Source: an uncultured Actinomycetes bacterium (GTDB lineage Bacteria; Actinomycetota; Acidimicrobiia; Acidimicrobiales; Acidimicrobilacustridaceae). Taken from it: DNA of 36,023 bases. Where the stretch lies: assembly GCA_937927725.1 (NCBI GenBank), contig CALBSE010000018.1:1-36023 (forward strand). The letters are read 5' to 3'. Numbering within the stretch: the first letter of the stretch is position 1; each line of letters begins with the position of its first letter. Under the pieces are notes generated by a model that did not search any database, had not been told where the DNA came from, and saw only the letters and a list, made by a program, of their open reading frames with translations. The position numbers were made by a program, and so were the translations under genes. Positions 8,366 through 16,135 of the stretch are shown here, one piece after another.

Positions 8366-8899
8366 TCAGTCACTTTCGGCGGCTGGTGCCCAGTGCGTGC
8401 GCAGATCGGCCAACCAATCGGGAAAGTCGACAGGTGGATCAGGCAACTGCGTGACGCCATGTTCAGCGAGCGCGGCTTCGAACACCTCGGGCTGATCGCC
8501 CCAGGAACGCGGGTCGCCCATCATGACCTCGTACAACTTCGCGCCATCGTCGCCAGCGCGAATGGGGCCGAACGCAGCGCCAAACGGCAGTTCCACATGT
8601 GTGCCTGCCGGGCACCAGCGATCGCCAAACCACAAGCCACCATCGATAACAAAAACAATGTGTGGCGAGTAGTGCCCGTGACGGCGCACCATCATGCCGG
8701 GGTCGTATTCGGCATACAGCGAGAGGTATTGCGGATCGGGACTGAATGCGAACCACTTTTCGCGCACGTACGACGTTGAACCGTCGGCATTTTGCTGCGC
8801 GCGACACAACTGCCACGGGACATCGGGGTCGTCCATATGGCGAAAGATGACCTCTTTGCCCGGGATGGGCAGAGGGACTTCTGAGGGGTCGATGCTCAT
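8366..8899 (-). CDS. Cupin-fold protein coupled to a P450
   Basis: A 177-residue protein with an RmlC-like cupin core. The region YDPGMMVRRHGHYSPHIVFVIDG (split by the beta-turn) carries the metal-binding HGHxSPH pattern of cupin motif 1, and GDRWCPAGTHVELPFG corresponds to the strand with the final His of the motif and cupin motif 2. It could bind a divalent metal and act as an isomerase, dioxygenase or sensor; none can be chosen. Its ATG at 8899 overlaps the stop of the upstream P450 by four bases (ATGA), a sign of translational coupling and a shared job. The longer frame to 8992 would run into the P450 and is rejected. Confidence 0.75.
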   Translation of the reverse strand: MSIDPSEVPLPIPGKEVIFRHMDDPDVPWQLCRAQQNADGSTSYVREKWFAFSPDPQYLSLYAEYDPGMMVRRHGHYSPHIVFVIDGGLWFGDRWCPAGTHVELPFGAAFGPIRAGDDGAKLYEVMMGDPRSWGDQPEVFEAALAEHGVTQLPDPPVDFPDWLADLRTHWAPAAESD

Positions 8900-10083
8900 G
8901 CGATGAAGTCGAAGTCGACGTGCGCTGATTCGATGCCGCGCACGAACGCGTTCGCCATCTCGACTGGCGCAGTTCCGGGCGTCAGCTTCCAACCGGAAGT
9001 GCGGCGAAGGAGTTCTTCAAAGAACACACGGATCTCGAGGCGAGCAAGAGATGCACCCAAGCAGAAGTGCGTACCGAAGCCGAATGCGATGTGGTTGTTC
9101 GGGGTGCGGTCGACGAGGAATTCCTCGGGTCGATCGAAATACTTCTCGTCACGATTGGCCGAGGAGTACATGAGGACAACTTGGTTGCCCTTCGGAATGG
9201 TGACGCCATTGACCTCGGCGTCGACCTTGGCCACGCGACACATGTTGTGAATCGGGGTGACGTAGCGGATCATCTCTTCAACCGCGACAGCCATGTCCGC
9301 GCCGTTGCGGAGCTTCGCTTCTTCGGCAGGATTGGTGATGAGGTTGAGGATCGTCCAGGCAATGACGGTTCGGGTGGTTTCCGCGCCACCATCAAGAAGA
9401 AGCAAGGCGTCGGCAATTGCATCGTTCGGATCGAATGGGCAACCGTCGACCTCAGCTGTTGTGTAGAGCGAGAAAATGTCGTCGGCAGGACAGGTCTTTT
9501 TGGACTCGAAGAGTTCGGCTGCGGCACCAGCAAATTCAATTGCTGAGACCATGCCAACCTCGTTGAAGTAACGAGGTCCACCGCCTAGAGCGATGGTTGT
9601 CTCGGACCAATGCTTCAACTTCGGCCAGTCGGCTTCGTCGAAACCAAGGAGTTTGCCGATCATCATTGCCGGAAGAGGAGCCGCGACGTCGTTAATGAGT
9701 TCTGCGGCACCGCCATTGTCTCGAACCGCATCAAGGATCTTGTTGACCTTGCCGCGGATGTCGTCTTCCCATGCGTTTGCCGCACGCGGTGTGAATCGAC
9801 GTGACACCAAGTTCCGACGCTGGTGATGCAACGGATCGTCGAGGCCGATGATGGCGTTGTCGGCGGGAAGGTTCGGTCGGTAGCCGCCCTTCTCTTGGTC
9901 GGAGTTAATGAAGACGTCTTTGCGCTTTTCGATTTCGACGATGTCGTCGTAGCGCGAGATACCCCAAAGTTCGTTCGCTGCGTCCCAGTAGATGGGCTCG
10001 TTGGCGCGCATCCACGCGTAGGTCGGATACGGATCGCCGCCGTACAGCTCAGGGGCGAGAAGATCTATTGCGAGCCGTTCCAT
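8896..10083 (-). CDS. Cytochrome P450
   Basis: A 395-residue soluble bacterial P450 with every canonical signature. The I-helix reads LLLLDGGAETTRT (about 227-239) with the acid-alcohol pair Glu-Thr, the ExxR is EMIR at 270-273, and the heme loop FGFGTHFCLG places the ligand at Cys341. The N-terminus (DLLAPELYGGDPYPTYAWMR) is typical of the actinobacterial steroid/terpene P450s such as the CYP125/CYP142 neighbourhood, but exact family assignment is not possible by eye. ATG at 10083 follows GGAGGGACC. It is transcribed first in an operon with the cupin gene. This enzyme and the P450 at 3746 differ strongly and probably act on different substrates or positions. Confidence 0.93.
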   Translation of the reverse strand: MERLAIDLLAPELYGGDPYPTYAWMRANEPIYWDAANELWGISRYDDIVEIEKRKDVFINSDQEKGGYRPNLPADNAIIGLDDPLHHQRRNLVSRRFTPRAANAWEDDIRGKVNKILDAVRDNGGAAELINDVAAPLPAMMIGKLLGFDEADWPKLKHWSETTIALGGGPRYFNEVGMVSAIEFAGAAAELFESKKTCPADDIFSLYTTAEVDGCPFDPNDAIADALLLLDGGAETTRTVIAWTILNLITNPAEEAKLRNGADMAVAVEEMIRYVTPIHNMCRVAKVDAEVNGVTIPKGNQVVLMYSSANRDEKYFDRPEEFLVDRTPNNHIAFGFGTHFCLGASLARLEIRVFFEELLRRTSGWKLTPGTAPVEMANAFVRGIESAHVDFDFIA

Positions 10084-10104
10084 GGTCCCTCCAAGGCAAT
10101 GAAC

Positions 10105-10677
10105 TCAACCGATTGGTTGTGCTGCCCGGATGGTATCGCTGTCAATCGTTCGCGTTTCTCGTGGGGTCACGATTCGGTACAGCGTCATTGCGGCAACTGC
10201 GACGGTGAATCCGGCGACGGTCCAAAGCAGGATGGGTGAGTGACGGTCGGTGCCAGCGGTAAGGAGGTGCACGGTGCCAGCGATGAAGACCGCGTAACTG
10301 CTCATATGCACGGCCTTCCACCATCTTTTCGGAATCCGCTTACGTAACAGCGAGGTGATCTCGACGGCGAGCAGCACATAGAACGCCACGACTCCCCATG
10401 CGACTGCGAGGGGTTTCCAGCTGGAGGCAAACGGAATCAGCAATTGCGCTGCTCCGAAATTGATGAACGGATCAAGAAAAAGGCCGGCGAGATGAATGGC
10501 GATGAAGACCACGGTGAGCCCGCCCAAAAAGCGATGGAGGTCGAGCAGCCAGTTGGGGCGGGCGCTCTTGCCCATGACTTTGGTAGAAAGGAAAAGGCCC
10601 CACAGCACAGCTAGGGCCGCGAGCCCCCATGCGACGAGCCCCGAGGACCGGGCGACATACCACCAGACCGAACCCAT
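10105..10677 (-). CDS. Ferric-reductase-like / MsrQ-like heme b membrane protein
   Basis: A 190-residue membrane protein with about six hydrophobic segments. Four histidines in membrane helices fit the bis-heme pattern of the ferric reductase-like transmembrane domain: LHRFLGG near 47, AIHLAG near 61, KAVHMSSY near 123 and TVHLLTAG near 137. Such proteins pass electrons across the membrane, either to ferric iron or, as MsrQ (YedZ), to periplasmic methionine sulfoxide reductase. No flavin or NAD domain follows, so it is a short, MsrQ-like form needing a partner. It begins two bases after the stop of the low-complexity protein upstream (10680-10973), so the two are an operon; downstream the P450 starts after 21 bases on the same strand. 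Confidence 0.8.
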   Translation of the reverse strand: MGSVWWYVARSSGLVAWGLAALAVLWGLFLSTKVMGKSARPNWLLDLHRFLGGLTVVFIAIHLAGLFLDPFINFGAAQLLIPFASSWKPLAVAWGVVAFYVLLAVEITSLLRKRIPKRWWKAVHMSSYAVFIAGTVHLLTAGTDRHSPILLWTVAGFTVAVAAMTLYRIVTPRETRTIDSDTIRAAQPIG

Positions 10678-10679
10678 AA

Positions 10680-10973
10680 CTAGCTCGCCTTCGATCGGGC
10701 TTTAGGCGTCGGGGCAGCCGTCTTGGGGACTGTCGTGGAAGGCGTGGCCGCTTTCGGGGCGCTGGTTGAGGGGGAGGCACTCTTGGCGCTGGGGCTGCTG
10801 GTCGACGGGGTCGTTACGGTCGGCGCGGGTGAGACCGATGCTCCGGCAGAGGCCGGAGCGAGGGCGGCACCAATGGCCATACCCGTGCCGAGTGTGGTGG
10901 CAACACCGACGCTGGCCCAGCCGACAAAGCGGCGGCTTCGGGATGCGGGATGGGGTCGTTTGCGGCGGGTCAT
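10680..10973 (-). CDS. Small membrane-anchored Ala/Ser/Thr/Pro-rich protein
   Basis: A 97-residue protein I do not recognise. It has a basic N-terminus (MTRRKRPHPASRSRR), one hydrophobic segment (FVGWASVGVATTLGTGMAIG, about 17-36) that could be an anchor or signal sequence with an ALAPASA-like cleavage region, and then a disordered tail of Ala, Ser, Thr, Pro and Lys with SPSTSAPKAATPSTT-like repeats, so most of it probably lies outside the membrane. The ATG at 10973 has no clear ribosome site; a TTG at 10982 is in frame. The tight 2-base spacing to the heme membrane protein suggests that it is a partner of that protein, perhaps a periplasmic extension. Low-complexity composition makes the call less certain, but the frame is open and well placed. 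Confidence 0.6.
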   Translation of the reverse strand: MTRRKRPHPASRSRRFVGWASVGVATTLGTGMAIGAALAPASAGASVSPAPTVTTPSTSSPSAKSASPSTSAPKAATPSTTVPKTAAPTPKARSKAS

Positions 10974-11085
10974 GGGTGGCAACTTACGGATGGGAGGTGA
11001 AACTGGTGTGAAGACAACGTGAGGGTCAGGTAAGAGCGAGCCTCTGGCGGTGGTCGTCGGTCACAATTACGAAACAGAACTATTC

Positions 11086-11103
11086 CGAAACACCATCGTT
11101 TCG
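11086..11103. promoter_or_regulatory. Candidate TetR operator upstream of the exporter gene
   Basis: A perfect inverted repeat, CGAAAC-N6-GTTTCG, lies 15 bases before the exporter start codon. A third copy of the half-site, ACGAAAC, lies at 11069-11075. The size and spacing fit the binding sites of TetR-family dimers, and a TetR gene is the second gene of this operon, so autoregulation is likely. The site overlaps the place where the transcription start and ribosome site should be. Confidence 0.6.
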
Positions 11104-11117
11104 TTAAGGTGCTCGGC

Positions 11118-12773
11118 ATGGACGAACAGCAACTTCAGAAGCGCCGGTGGTGGGCCCTCGCAGTGCTCTCCGGCAGTCTTCTGGTGATCTCGCTCGACAA
11201 CACGATTCTCAATGTGGCGATTCCGTCGCTTGTCCGTGACCTCAATGCGACGACGAGCCAACTTCAGTGGATCATCGACGGCTACACGCTTGTCTTCGCC
11301 GGGTTGCTGCTCACTGCCGGTGCACTTGGTGATCGCTTTGGTCGAAAAGGCGCACTCCAACTCGGACTTCTGATTTTTGGGCTTGCGTCGATGGCGTCGG
11401 CGATGGCGCAAAGCGCGAATCAACTCATCGTGACGCGTTCGTTGATGGGAATTGGCGGCGCGCTCATCATGCCGTCGACGCTGTCGTTGCTCACCAACAT
11501 TTTCCATAACCCTCGGGAACGTGCGAAAGCGATCGGAGTATGGGCTGCAGTTGCCGGTGCCAGTGGCGCGCTTGGCCCCGTCATCGGTGGAGCATTGCTC
11601 AAGTGGTTTTCGTGGCACTCAGTGTTCTTTGTCAACGTTCCGTTGATCGTCGCTCTGTTGTTCGCTGGCAAATATTTGTTGCCCAAATCGAAAGCAGAAC
11701 TCGCCGAACGACTTGATCCTGTTGGGGCGGTCCTTTCGATGATTGGTCTTGTTCTGGTTCTTTGGGCGGTGATCGAATCGCCGACATCGGGACTCACCGA
11801 TCCAAAGGTTGTGATGGCGTTCTCCATCGGCGCCCTTGTTGTCGCTGCGTTCATCGTTTGGGAACTTCGAATTGATCACCCAATGTTGGACATGCGGTTT
11901 TTCAAGAACCCTCGATTTACTGCAGCAAACATGGCAGTGACACTTGTGTACTTCGCAATGTTTGGTCAGATGTTCGTAATGAATCAGTACACCCAAGTTG
12001 TGTTGGGCTACTCACCGCTTGAGGCGGGATTGCGAATGATGCCGATGTCGATCGTCATGATCTGTGTTGCGCCAATGGCCCCACGACTCGTCTATCGAAT
12101 CGGCACCAAGATCGTCGTGGGAGGTGGTTTGATCGTTGCCTCTATTGGCGTGCTGATCGTGTCGATGGTTCCTACATCAAACGGATATCCGGTTTTGCTT
12201 TTCGGAATCATCGTGTTGGCATTCGGCATGGGATGCGTCATGGCGCCGGCGACCGAATCGATCATGGGATCGTTGCCGCGCGAAAAAGCTGGCGTTGGTT
12301 CAGCAATGAACGACACGACCCGCCAAATGGGTGGCGCACTCGGAGTCGCGGTGATTGGTTCACTCCTTGCGGCGATCTATCGACCGGGAGTGCAATCAAC
12401 GATGAGCGCAGCAGGCATTCCGCAATCGCTGATTGATACAGCGAAGGAGTCCGTTGGAGGGGCTGTCTTCAACGCTGCAAACACTCCAGGGATTTCTTCG
12501 CAAACCGCAGCGCAGATCCATCAGATTGCGGTGCAGCAGTATGTCGATGGCATTCATATTGCGATGAAAATCGGCGCTGCGATTGTCCTTCTCGCCGCAT
12601 TCGTTGCCTTTAAGTGGTTGCCCGCTCGAGCCGAAGATGCTCGTAGTGACGTGAGTGGTCCGCTCGACGGTCTCGCATCGCTCACCTATGCCGAGGCTGA
12701 GGGTGCGCTTGAAGACGATCAGGTTGAACTCGACGCGGCAATCGCTGCGGACACTGGAGGCGTGAAGTCATGA
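11118..12773 (+). CDS. DHA2-type MFS drug/metabolite exporter
   Basis: A 551-residue major facilitator protein with about 14 hydrophobic segments, the length of the DHA2 (EmrB/QacA) family. Signatures include LDNTILNVAIPSL in the first helix, GDRFGRKG (motif A) between helices 2 and 3, and GPVIGGALL (motif C, antiporter) in helix 5. It should export a hydrophobic or amphiphilic compound by proton antiport. The C-terminal 50 residues are acidic and cytoplasmic. ATG at 11118 follows AAGG; a GTG at 11109 is possible. The stop overlaps the TetR start by four bases (ATGA), so exporter and regulator are translated together. The inverted repeat at 11086-11103 is the probable operator. It may protect the cell from toxic substrates or intermediates of the nearby catabolic genes (inference). 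Confidence 0.92.
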   Translation: MDEQQLQKRRWWALAVLSGSLLVISLDNTILNVAIPSLVRDLNATTSQLQWIIDGYTLVFAGLLLTAGALGDRFGRKGALQLGLLIFGLASMASAMAQSANQLIVTRSLMGIGGALIMPSTLSLLTNIFHNPRERAKAIGVWAAVAGASGALGPVIGGALLKWFSWHSVFFVNVPLIVALLFAGKYLLPKSKAELAERLDPVGAVLSMIGLVLVLWAVIESPTSGLTDPKVVMAFSIGALVVAAFIVWELRIDHPMLDMRFFKNPRFTAANMAVTLVYFAMFGQMFVMNQYTQVVLGYSPLEAGLRMMPMSIVMICVAPMAPRLVYRIGTKIVVGGGLIVASIGVLIVSMVPTSNGYPVLLFGIIVLAFGMGCVMAPATESIMGSLPREKAGVGSAMNDTTRQMGGALGVAVIGSLLAAIYRPGVQSTMSAAGIPQSLIDTAKESVGGAVFNAANTPGISSQTAAQIHQIAVQQYVDGIHIAMKIGAAIVLLAAFVAFKWLPARAEDARSDVSGPLDGLASLTYAEAEGALEDDQVELDAAIAADTGGVKS

Positions 12774-13372
12774 CGCTGCCAACGGTGGAACGCGCTCGGC
12801 CAGGCCGACAACGCAGCGAAGCTGCAGATCACGCGATTCTCGATGCCACGCTCGAACTCCTGAGCGAACACGGCTACGCATCGCTCACCATGGCTGCAGT
12901 GATTACGAAGTCGGGAGTCTCATCGGCCACGTTGTATCGACGCTGGCCCACGAAACAAGACCTCGTCACTGCTGCACTTGCCACGCTTCACGCGGAAATC
13001 GTTGACATTGACACCGGGTCGCTGCATGACGACATCGCTGCAATGGTGAATGCTTCTGCTCAAGCGATGATGGTTCGTCGTGAGGATCTCGCTGATGATC
13101 TCGCGATTGAACTTCGTCGCAACCCGGAGTTCCGTGCGGCGGTCAACGAGAAGTTCATTCTGCCTCGTCGCCGTGTGATGGCTGCGATCGTTGAACGAGC
13201 TCAAGCTCGCGGTGAACTAGGCAAAGACATCGACGCAGAAACGGTCTATTCCTTCATCGCGGGCCCGCTACATAATCGGATGTACGTCCAAGGCCAAACA
13301 CTGACGGCAGCATTTCAGCGCACGGTTGCAGCGGGTGCATTCGCTGCGATCGTTGCTGTTGCCTCGCTCTGA
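12770..13372 (+). CDS. TetR/AcrR family transcriptional regulator
   Basis: A 200-residue TetR-type repressor. The N-terminal DNA-binding domain is plain: HAILDATLELLSEHGYASLT then the helix-turn-helix AAVITKSGVSSATLYRRWPTK (about 42-62) with the family's typical LYRRWPTKxDL ending. The C-terminal ligand-binding part (about 75-200), with NPEFRAAVNEKFILPRRRVM and a domain of the TetR_C-type seen next to multidrug exporters, is less conserved. Ligand unknown, presumably an exporter substrate. Coupled to the exporter gene by an ATGA overlap, and expected to bind the palindrome upstream of it. Confidence 0.9.
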   Translation: MTLPTVERARPGRQRSEAADHAILDATLELLSEHGYASLTMAAVITKSGVSSATLYRRWPTKQDLVTAALATLHAEIVDIDTGSLHDDIAAMVNASAQAMMVRREDLADDLAIELRRNPEFRAAVNEKFILPRRRVMAAIVERAQARGELGKDIDAETVYSFIAGPLHNRMYVQGQTLTAAFQRTVAAGAFAAIVAVASL

Positions 13373-13380
13373 CGTAGGCG

Positions 13381-14148
13381 TTAGCCCGCAGTTACGCCGC
13401 GATCACTCGAGAGGACTGAACCGTGGATATTGGTTGAACCAGGGGCAGCGACGAGTGCGACGAGTTCTGCGATGTCATCAGGTTCTCCCTGTCCGCGGAA
13501 TCCCATGTACGGGGCCATGAGTTCGAAATCAACGTCGGCGGGGATCTGAAAAGTATGGGTGAGGTTCGTCTCGATTGCTCCTGGAGCAATGGCGTTGACG
13601 CGAATTTTTGTCTTTGCATATTCCATGGCTAGTGAACGTGTGAGTTGAACGACGGCGCCCTTGGTCATGGAATAGGCCGTTGTGTAGGCCTGCCCCATGA
13701 GGCCTGCGTTCGACGCGATGTTCACGATGTTGCCCTCGGATGCAAGTAAGTGCGGGACCGCGGCCTGACAAAAGAAGAACGGCGCGTCCATGTTCACTGC
13801 AGCCATACGTCGGTACTGCGCCTCGGTCATGTCGGTGAAATGAAAGGCTCCGGCGATTCCCGCCACGTTCACGAGGACATCAAGCCGACCAAAGGCCTCG
13901 ACAGCTTCGGCAATGGCGTCGAAGCATTCCGAGCGTTCACAAACGTCACCAACCCGCGAAACGGCGGTGCCGCCAGCGGCAGTGATCATCGAGACCGTTT
14001 CGGCGAGTGATTCGGGGTTTACGTCGTGAACAAAGACCTCGGCACCTTCGGCAGCCAGTCGGACGGCCGTCGCCCGGCCGATTCCAGATCCCGCTCCGGT
14101 AATGAAGGCGACCTTGTCGGTGAATCGGCCTGGAATGACGTACGGCAT
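13381..14148 (-). CDS. Short-chain dehydrogenase/reductase (SDR)
   Basis: A 255-residue classical SDR. The Rossmann motif TGAGSGIG lies near residues 14-21, NVAGIAG near 88, catalytic Ser in NIASNAG near 142, and the YxxxK motif as YSMTK near 155-159. It should oxidise a secondary alcohol or reduce a ketone with NAD(P)H; the Asp in VHDVNPE after the second strand favours NAD. The end reads SSDRGVTAG where most relatives have xDGGxTAG, a small deviation. ATG at 14148 follows GAGGAG. The gene is divergent from the large operon beginning at 14300, sharing a 151-base intergenic region with inverted and direct repeats, so the two may be co-regulated. It converges on TetR with an 8-base gap. Confidence 0.9.
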   Translation of the reverse strand: MPYVIPGRFTDKVAFITGAGSGIGRATAVRLAAEGAEVFVHDVNPESLAETVSMITAAGGTAVSRVGDVCERSECFDAIAEAVEAFGRLDVLVNVAGIAGAFHFTDMTEAQYRRMAAVNMDAPFFFCQAAVPHLLASEGNIVNIASNAGLMGQAYTTAYSMTKGAVVQLTRSLAMEYAKTKIRVNAIAPGAIETNLTHTFQIPADVDFELMAPYMGFRGQGEPDDIAELVALVAAPGSTNIHGSVLSSDRGVTAG

Positions 14149-14220
14149 GTCGGACTCCTCGTCGTTGGACAGGCGCAGATCGTCGCACATCGGCGAACTT
14201 GGGGCGGGTGAAGTGGCGAG

Positions 14221-14274
14221 GTATCGCGGGGTGGTTCAGTCGCGATACGTTGCCAAGGCGCTGCGTTGCCAAGG
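14221..14274. promoter_or_regulatory. Inverted and direct repeats in a divergent promoter region
   Basis: A perfect inverted repeat GTATCGCG-N12-CGCGATAC occupies 14221-14248. It is followed at once by two direct copies of CGTTGCCAAGG at 14248-14258 and 14264-14274, 16 bases apart. The region lies between the SDR (minus) and the long operon starting at 14300 (plus). Such symmetry suggests an operator for a dimeric regulator and possibly a second site; the regulator is not known. The PaaX-like protein at 23587 is one candidate. Confidence 0.45.
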
Positions 14275-14299
14275 GGGCACTGCAGAGGAGGAGCTTGAG

Positions 14300-14605
14300 A
14301 TGGACATCAAGGCCGGTAGCCGACTCGCTTGCCCGGAGTGCAGCGTCGAACTCGTCGTTGTCCGTCCCCCGAGCTCTGCGGTTGTCCTCACCTGCGGAGG
14401 CGTGGAAGTGGTTGACGCTGCTGCCGATCGTCCGGGTGGCGGCCATGCCGATGCGAGCGGCGATGGCACTCTCGTTGGCAAGCGTTATGCCGATGAAGAC
14501 TCAGGAATTGAAGTGTTGTGCGCCAAGCCGGGTCCGGGCACATTGGCTGCCGATGGCCGCGAGGTTCCCATCAAGGGCGCCAAGCCGCTTCCGTCCTCTG
14601 ACTGA
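14300..14605 (+). CDS. Small four-cysteine (zinc-ribbon-like) protein
   Basis: A 101-residue protein that I do not recognise. Four cysteines at residues 11, 14, 32 and 74 include a CPEC knuckle at 11-14, so a structural zinc or iron site is plausible. The middle is rich in Gly and Asp (GGGHADASGDGTLVGKRY) and the C-terminal third holds LCAKPGPGTLAADG. ATG at 14300 follows GAGGAGGAG, a strong ribosome site. It leads the operon and is followed after 15 bases by an acyl-CoA ligase. Small proteins of this kind beside acyl-CoA ligases are seen in other actinobacteria, but I know of no assigned role. It could be a ligase partner or chaperone (inference only). Confidence 0.7.
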   Translation: MDIKAGSRLACPECSVELVVVRPPSSAVVLTCGGVEVVDAAADRPGGGHADASGDGTLVGKRYADEDSGIEVLCAKPGPGTLAADGREVPIKGAKPLPSSD

Positions 14606-14620
14606 TCTGAAGGTCATCGC

Positions 14621-16102
14621 GTGAATCTTTCGCTCTTGCTCGAGATGTCGGCATCGACTCTCGAGGACCGTCCTGCTGTCACCTCTGGATCGCGGACACT
14701 CAGTTACGCCCAACTTGATGCAGCTGCTCGTCGATGCGCAGCGAAGTTTTTGTCGATGGGCGCAACTGGCGTTGTGTACTGCGGTACGAACGACGCGAGC
14801 TTTCCCGTCGCTGTTTTTGGTGCGGCGTACGCGGGCCTGCCCTTCATTCCGCTGAACTACCGATTGGGTGAAGAGCAGCTTCAGCCACTCGTCGAGGCAA
14901 ATCGCGGAGCAGTGATCATTGCGGAAACTGCGAAGGTTCCTGGTGCCGATCCAGAAATGGTCGTTCTTCGTTCCACGCTGCTCGATGCTTCCTTTGCCAG
15001 TGGCGCCGATGTTGAACTTCCGCCATTTGTCGATCCTGAAGACGTTGCGATCGTGCTGTATACGTCGGGCACGTCAGGCACGCCAAAGGCCGCACTCCTT
15101 CGCCATCGCCATCTGACTGCGTATGTCATTGGCACCGTTGAGTTCGCAGGCGCCGAACCAGAGCAAGCAGCGCTGGTGACGGTTCCGCCGTATCACATTG
15201 CTGGTCTCGCAAATCTGTTGTCGAACATGTACTCGGGTCGCCGAATTGTGTATCTCGAGTCTTTCGATGCTCAGGTGTGGCTCGACACGCTTCGCAACGA
15301 ACGCATCACGCAGGCCATGGTTGTTCCGACGATGCTTGCGCGCGTTGTGCAACATCTCGATGGTTCACCGGCCGACGCGCCGAACTTGGCAACGCTTTCG
15401 TATGGCGGCGCACGCATGCCGCTTCCCGTTCTGGAACAAGCACTCGAACTGTTTGTTGGAACTGGTTTCGTCAATGCCTACGGTCTCACCGAAACCTCAT
15501 CGACTATTGCCTTGCTTGGTCCTGAGGATCACGACGCCGCATTCGCTGGTGACCCAGTTGCCAAGGTTCGCCTTGGATCAGTGGGCAAGGTTCTTCCCGG
15601 TATCGAGGTTGAAGTTCGTGACGAAGACGGCAACGTTCTTGCCGTCGGCGAACCGGGCCTGGTGTTCCTTCGCGGTGAACAGGTTTCGGGTGAGTACGAC
15701 GGCGGCAGTGTCATCGATGCCGAGGGTTGGTTCCCGACCAAAGATCGTGGCTGGATCGACGAGGACGATTACCTCTTCATCGAAGGCCGTGCCGACGACA
15801 CCATCATTCGTGGCGGCGAGAACATCGCACCTGCCGAGATCGAGGACGTTCTCCGTCGGCATGACGCGATCGTCGATGCTGCGGTTGTCGGCATCCCCGA
15901 CGACGAATGGGGCCAGCAAATCGCTGCGGTCGTTGTGATTGCCCCGGGTAAGTCCGTCGGTGTCGACGAGCTTTATGACTTTTGTCAGCAGCACCTTCGC
16001 AGCTCGAAGACGCCCTATCGCATCGAGTTCCGCGACGAGCTTCCGCATACCCCCACAGGAAAACTTCTTCGCAGAGAGGTCCTTGCCGACCTCCTGGGGT
16101 GA
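14621..16102 (+). CDS. AMP-dependent acyl-CoA synthetase/ligase
   Basis: A 493-residue ANL-superfamily ligase. The ATP-binding P-loop YTSGTSGTPKAAL lies near 147-159, the adenine-binding YGLTETS near 287, the hinge region KDRGWIDEDDYLFIEGRADD near 375-394 with RGGENIAPAEIED after it, and the catalytic lysine in PTGKLLR at Lys481. It activates a carboxylic acid to acyl-CoA through an acyl-adenylate in the cytoplasm. The start is GTG at 14621, preceded by AAGG. Length is on the short side, as in FadD3/FadD17-like ligases of actinobacterial sterol-side-chain and ring catabolism, but substrate cannot be assigned. It follows the small four-cysteine protein and precedes an acyl-CoA dehydrogenase, as expected for a beta-oxidation module. 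Confidence 0.92.
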   Translation: MNLSLLLEMSASTLEDRPAVTSGSRTLSYAQLDAAARRCAAKFLSMGATGVVYCGTNDASFPVAVFGAAYAGLPFIPLNYRLGEEQLQPLVEANRGAVIIAETAKVPGADPEMVVLRSTLLDASFASGADVELPPFVDPEDVAIVLYTSGTSGTPKAALLRHRHLTAYVIGTVEFAGAEPEQAALVTVPPYHIAGLANLLSNMYSGRRIVYLESFDAQVWLDTLRNERITQAMVVPTMLARVVQHLDGSPADAPNLATLSYGGARMPLPVLEQALELFVGTGFVNAYGLTETSSTIALLGPEDHDAAFAGDPVAKVRLGSVGKVLPGIEVEVRDEDGNVLAVGEPGLVFLRGEQVSGEYDGGSVIDAEGWFPTKDRGWIDEDDYLFIEGRADDTIIRGGENIAPAEIEDVLRRHDAIVDAAVVGIPDDEWGQQIAAVVVIAPGKSVGVDELYDFCQQHLRSSKTPYRIEFRDELPHTPTGKLLRREVLADLLG

Positions 16103-16135
16103 GCAATCCGAGATCTTTCTCGTAGATTGAGCGTC

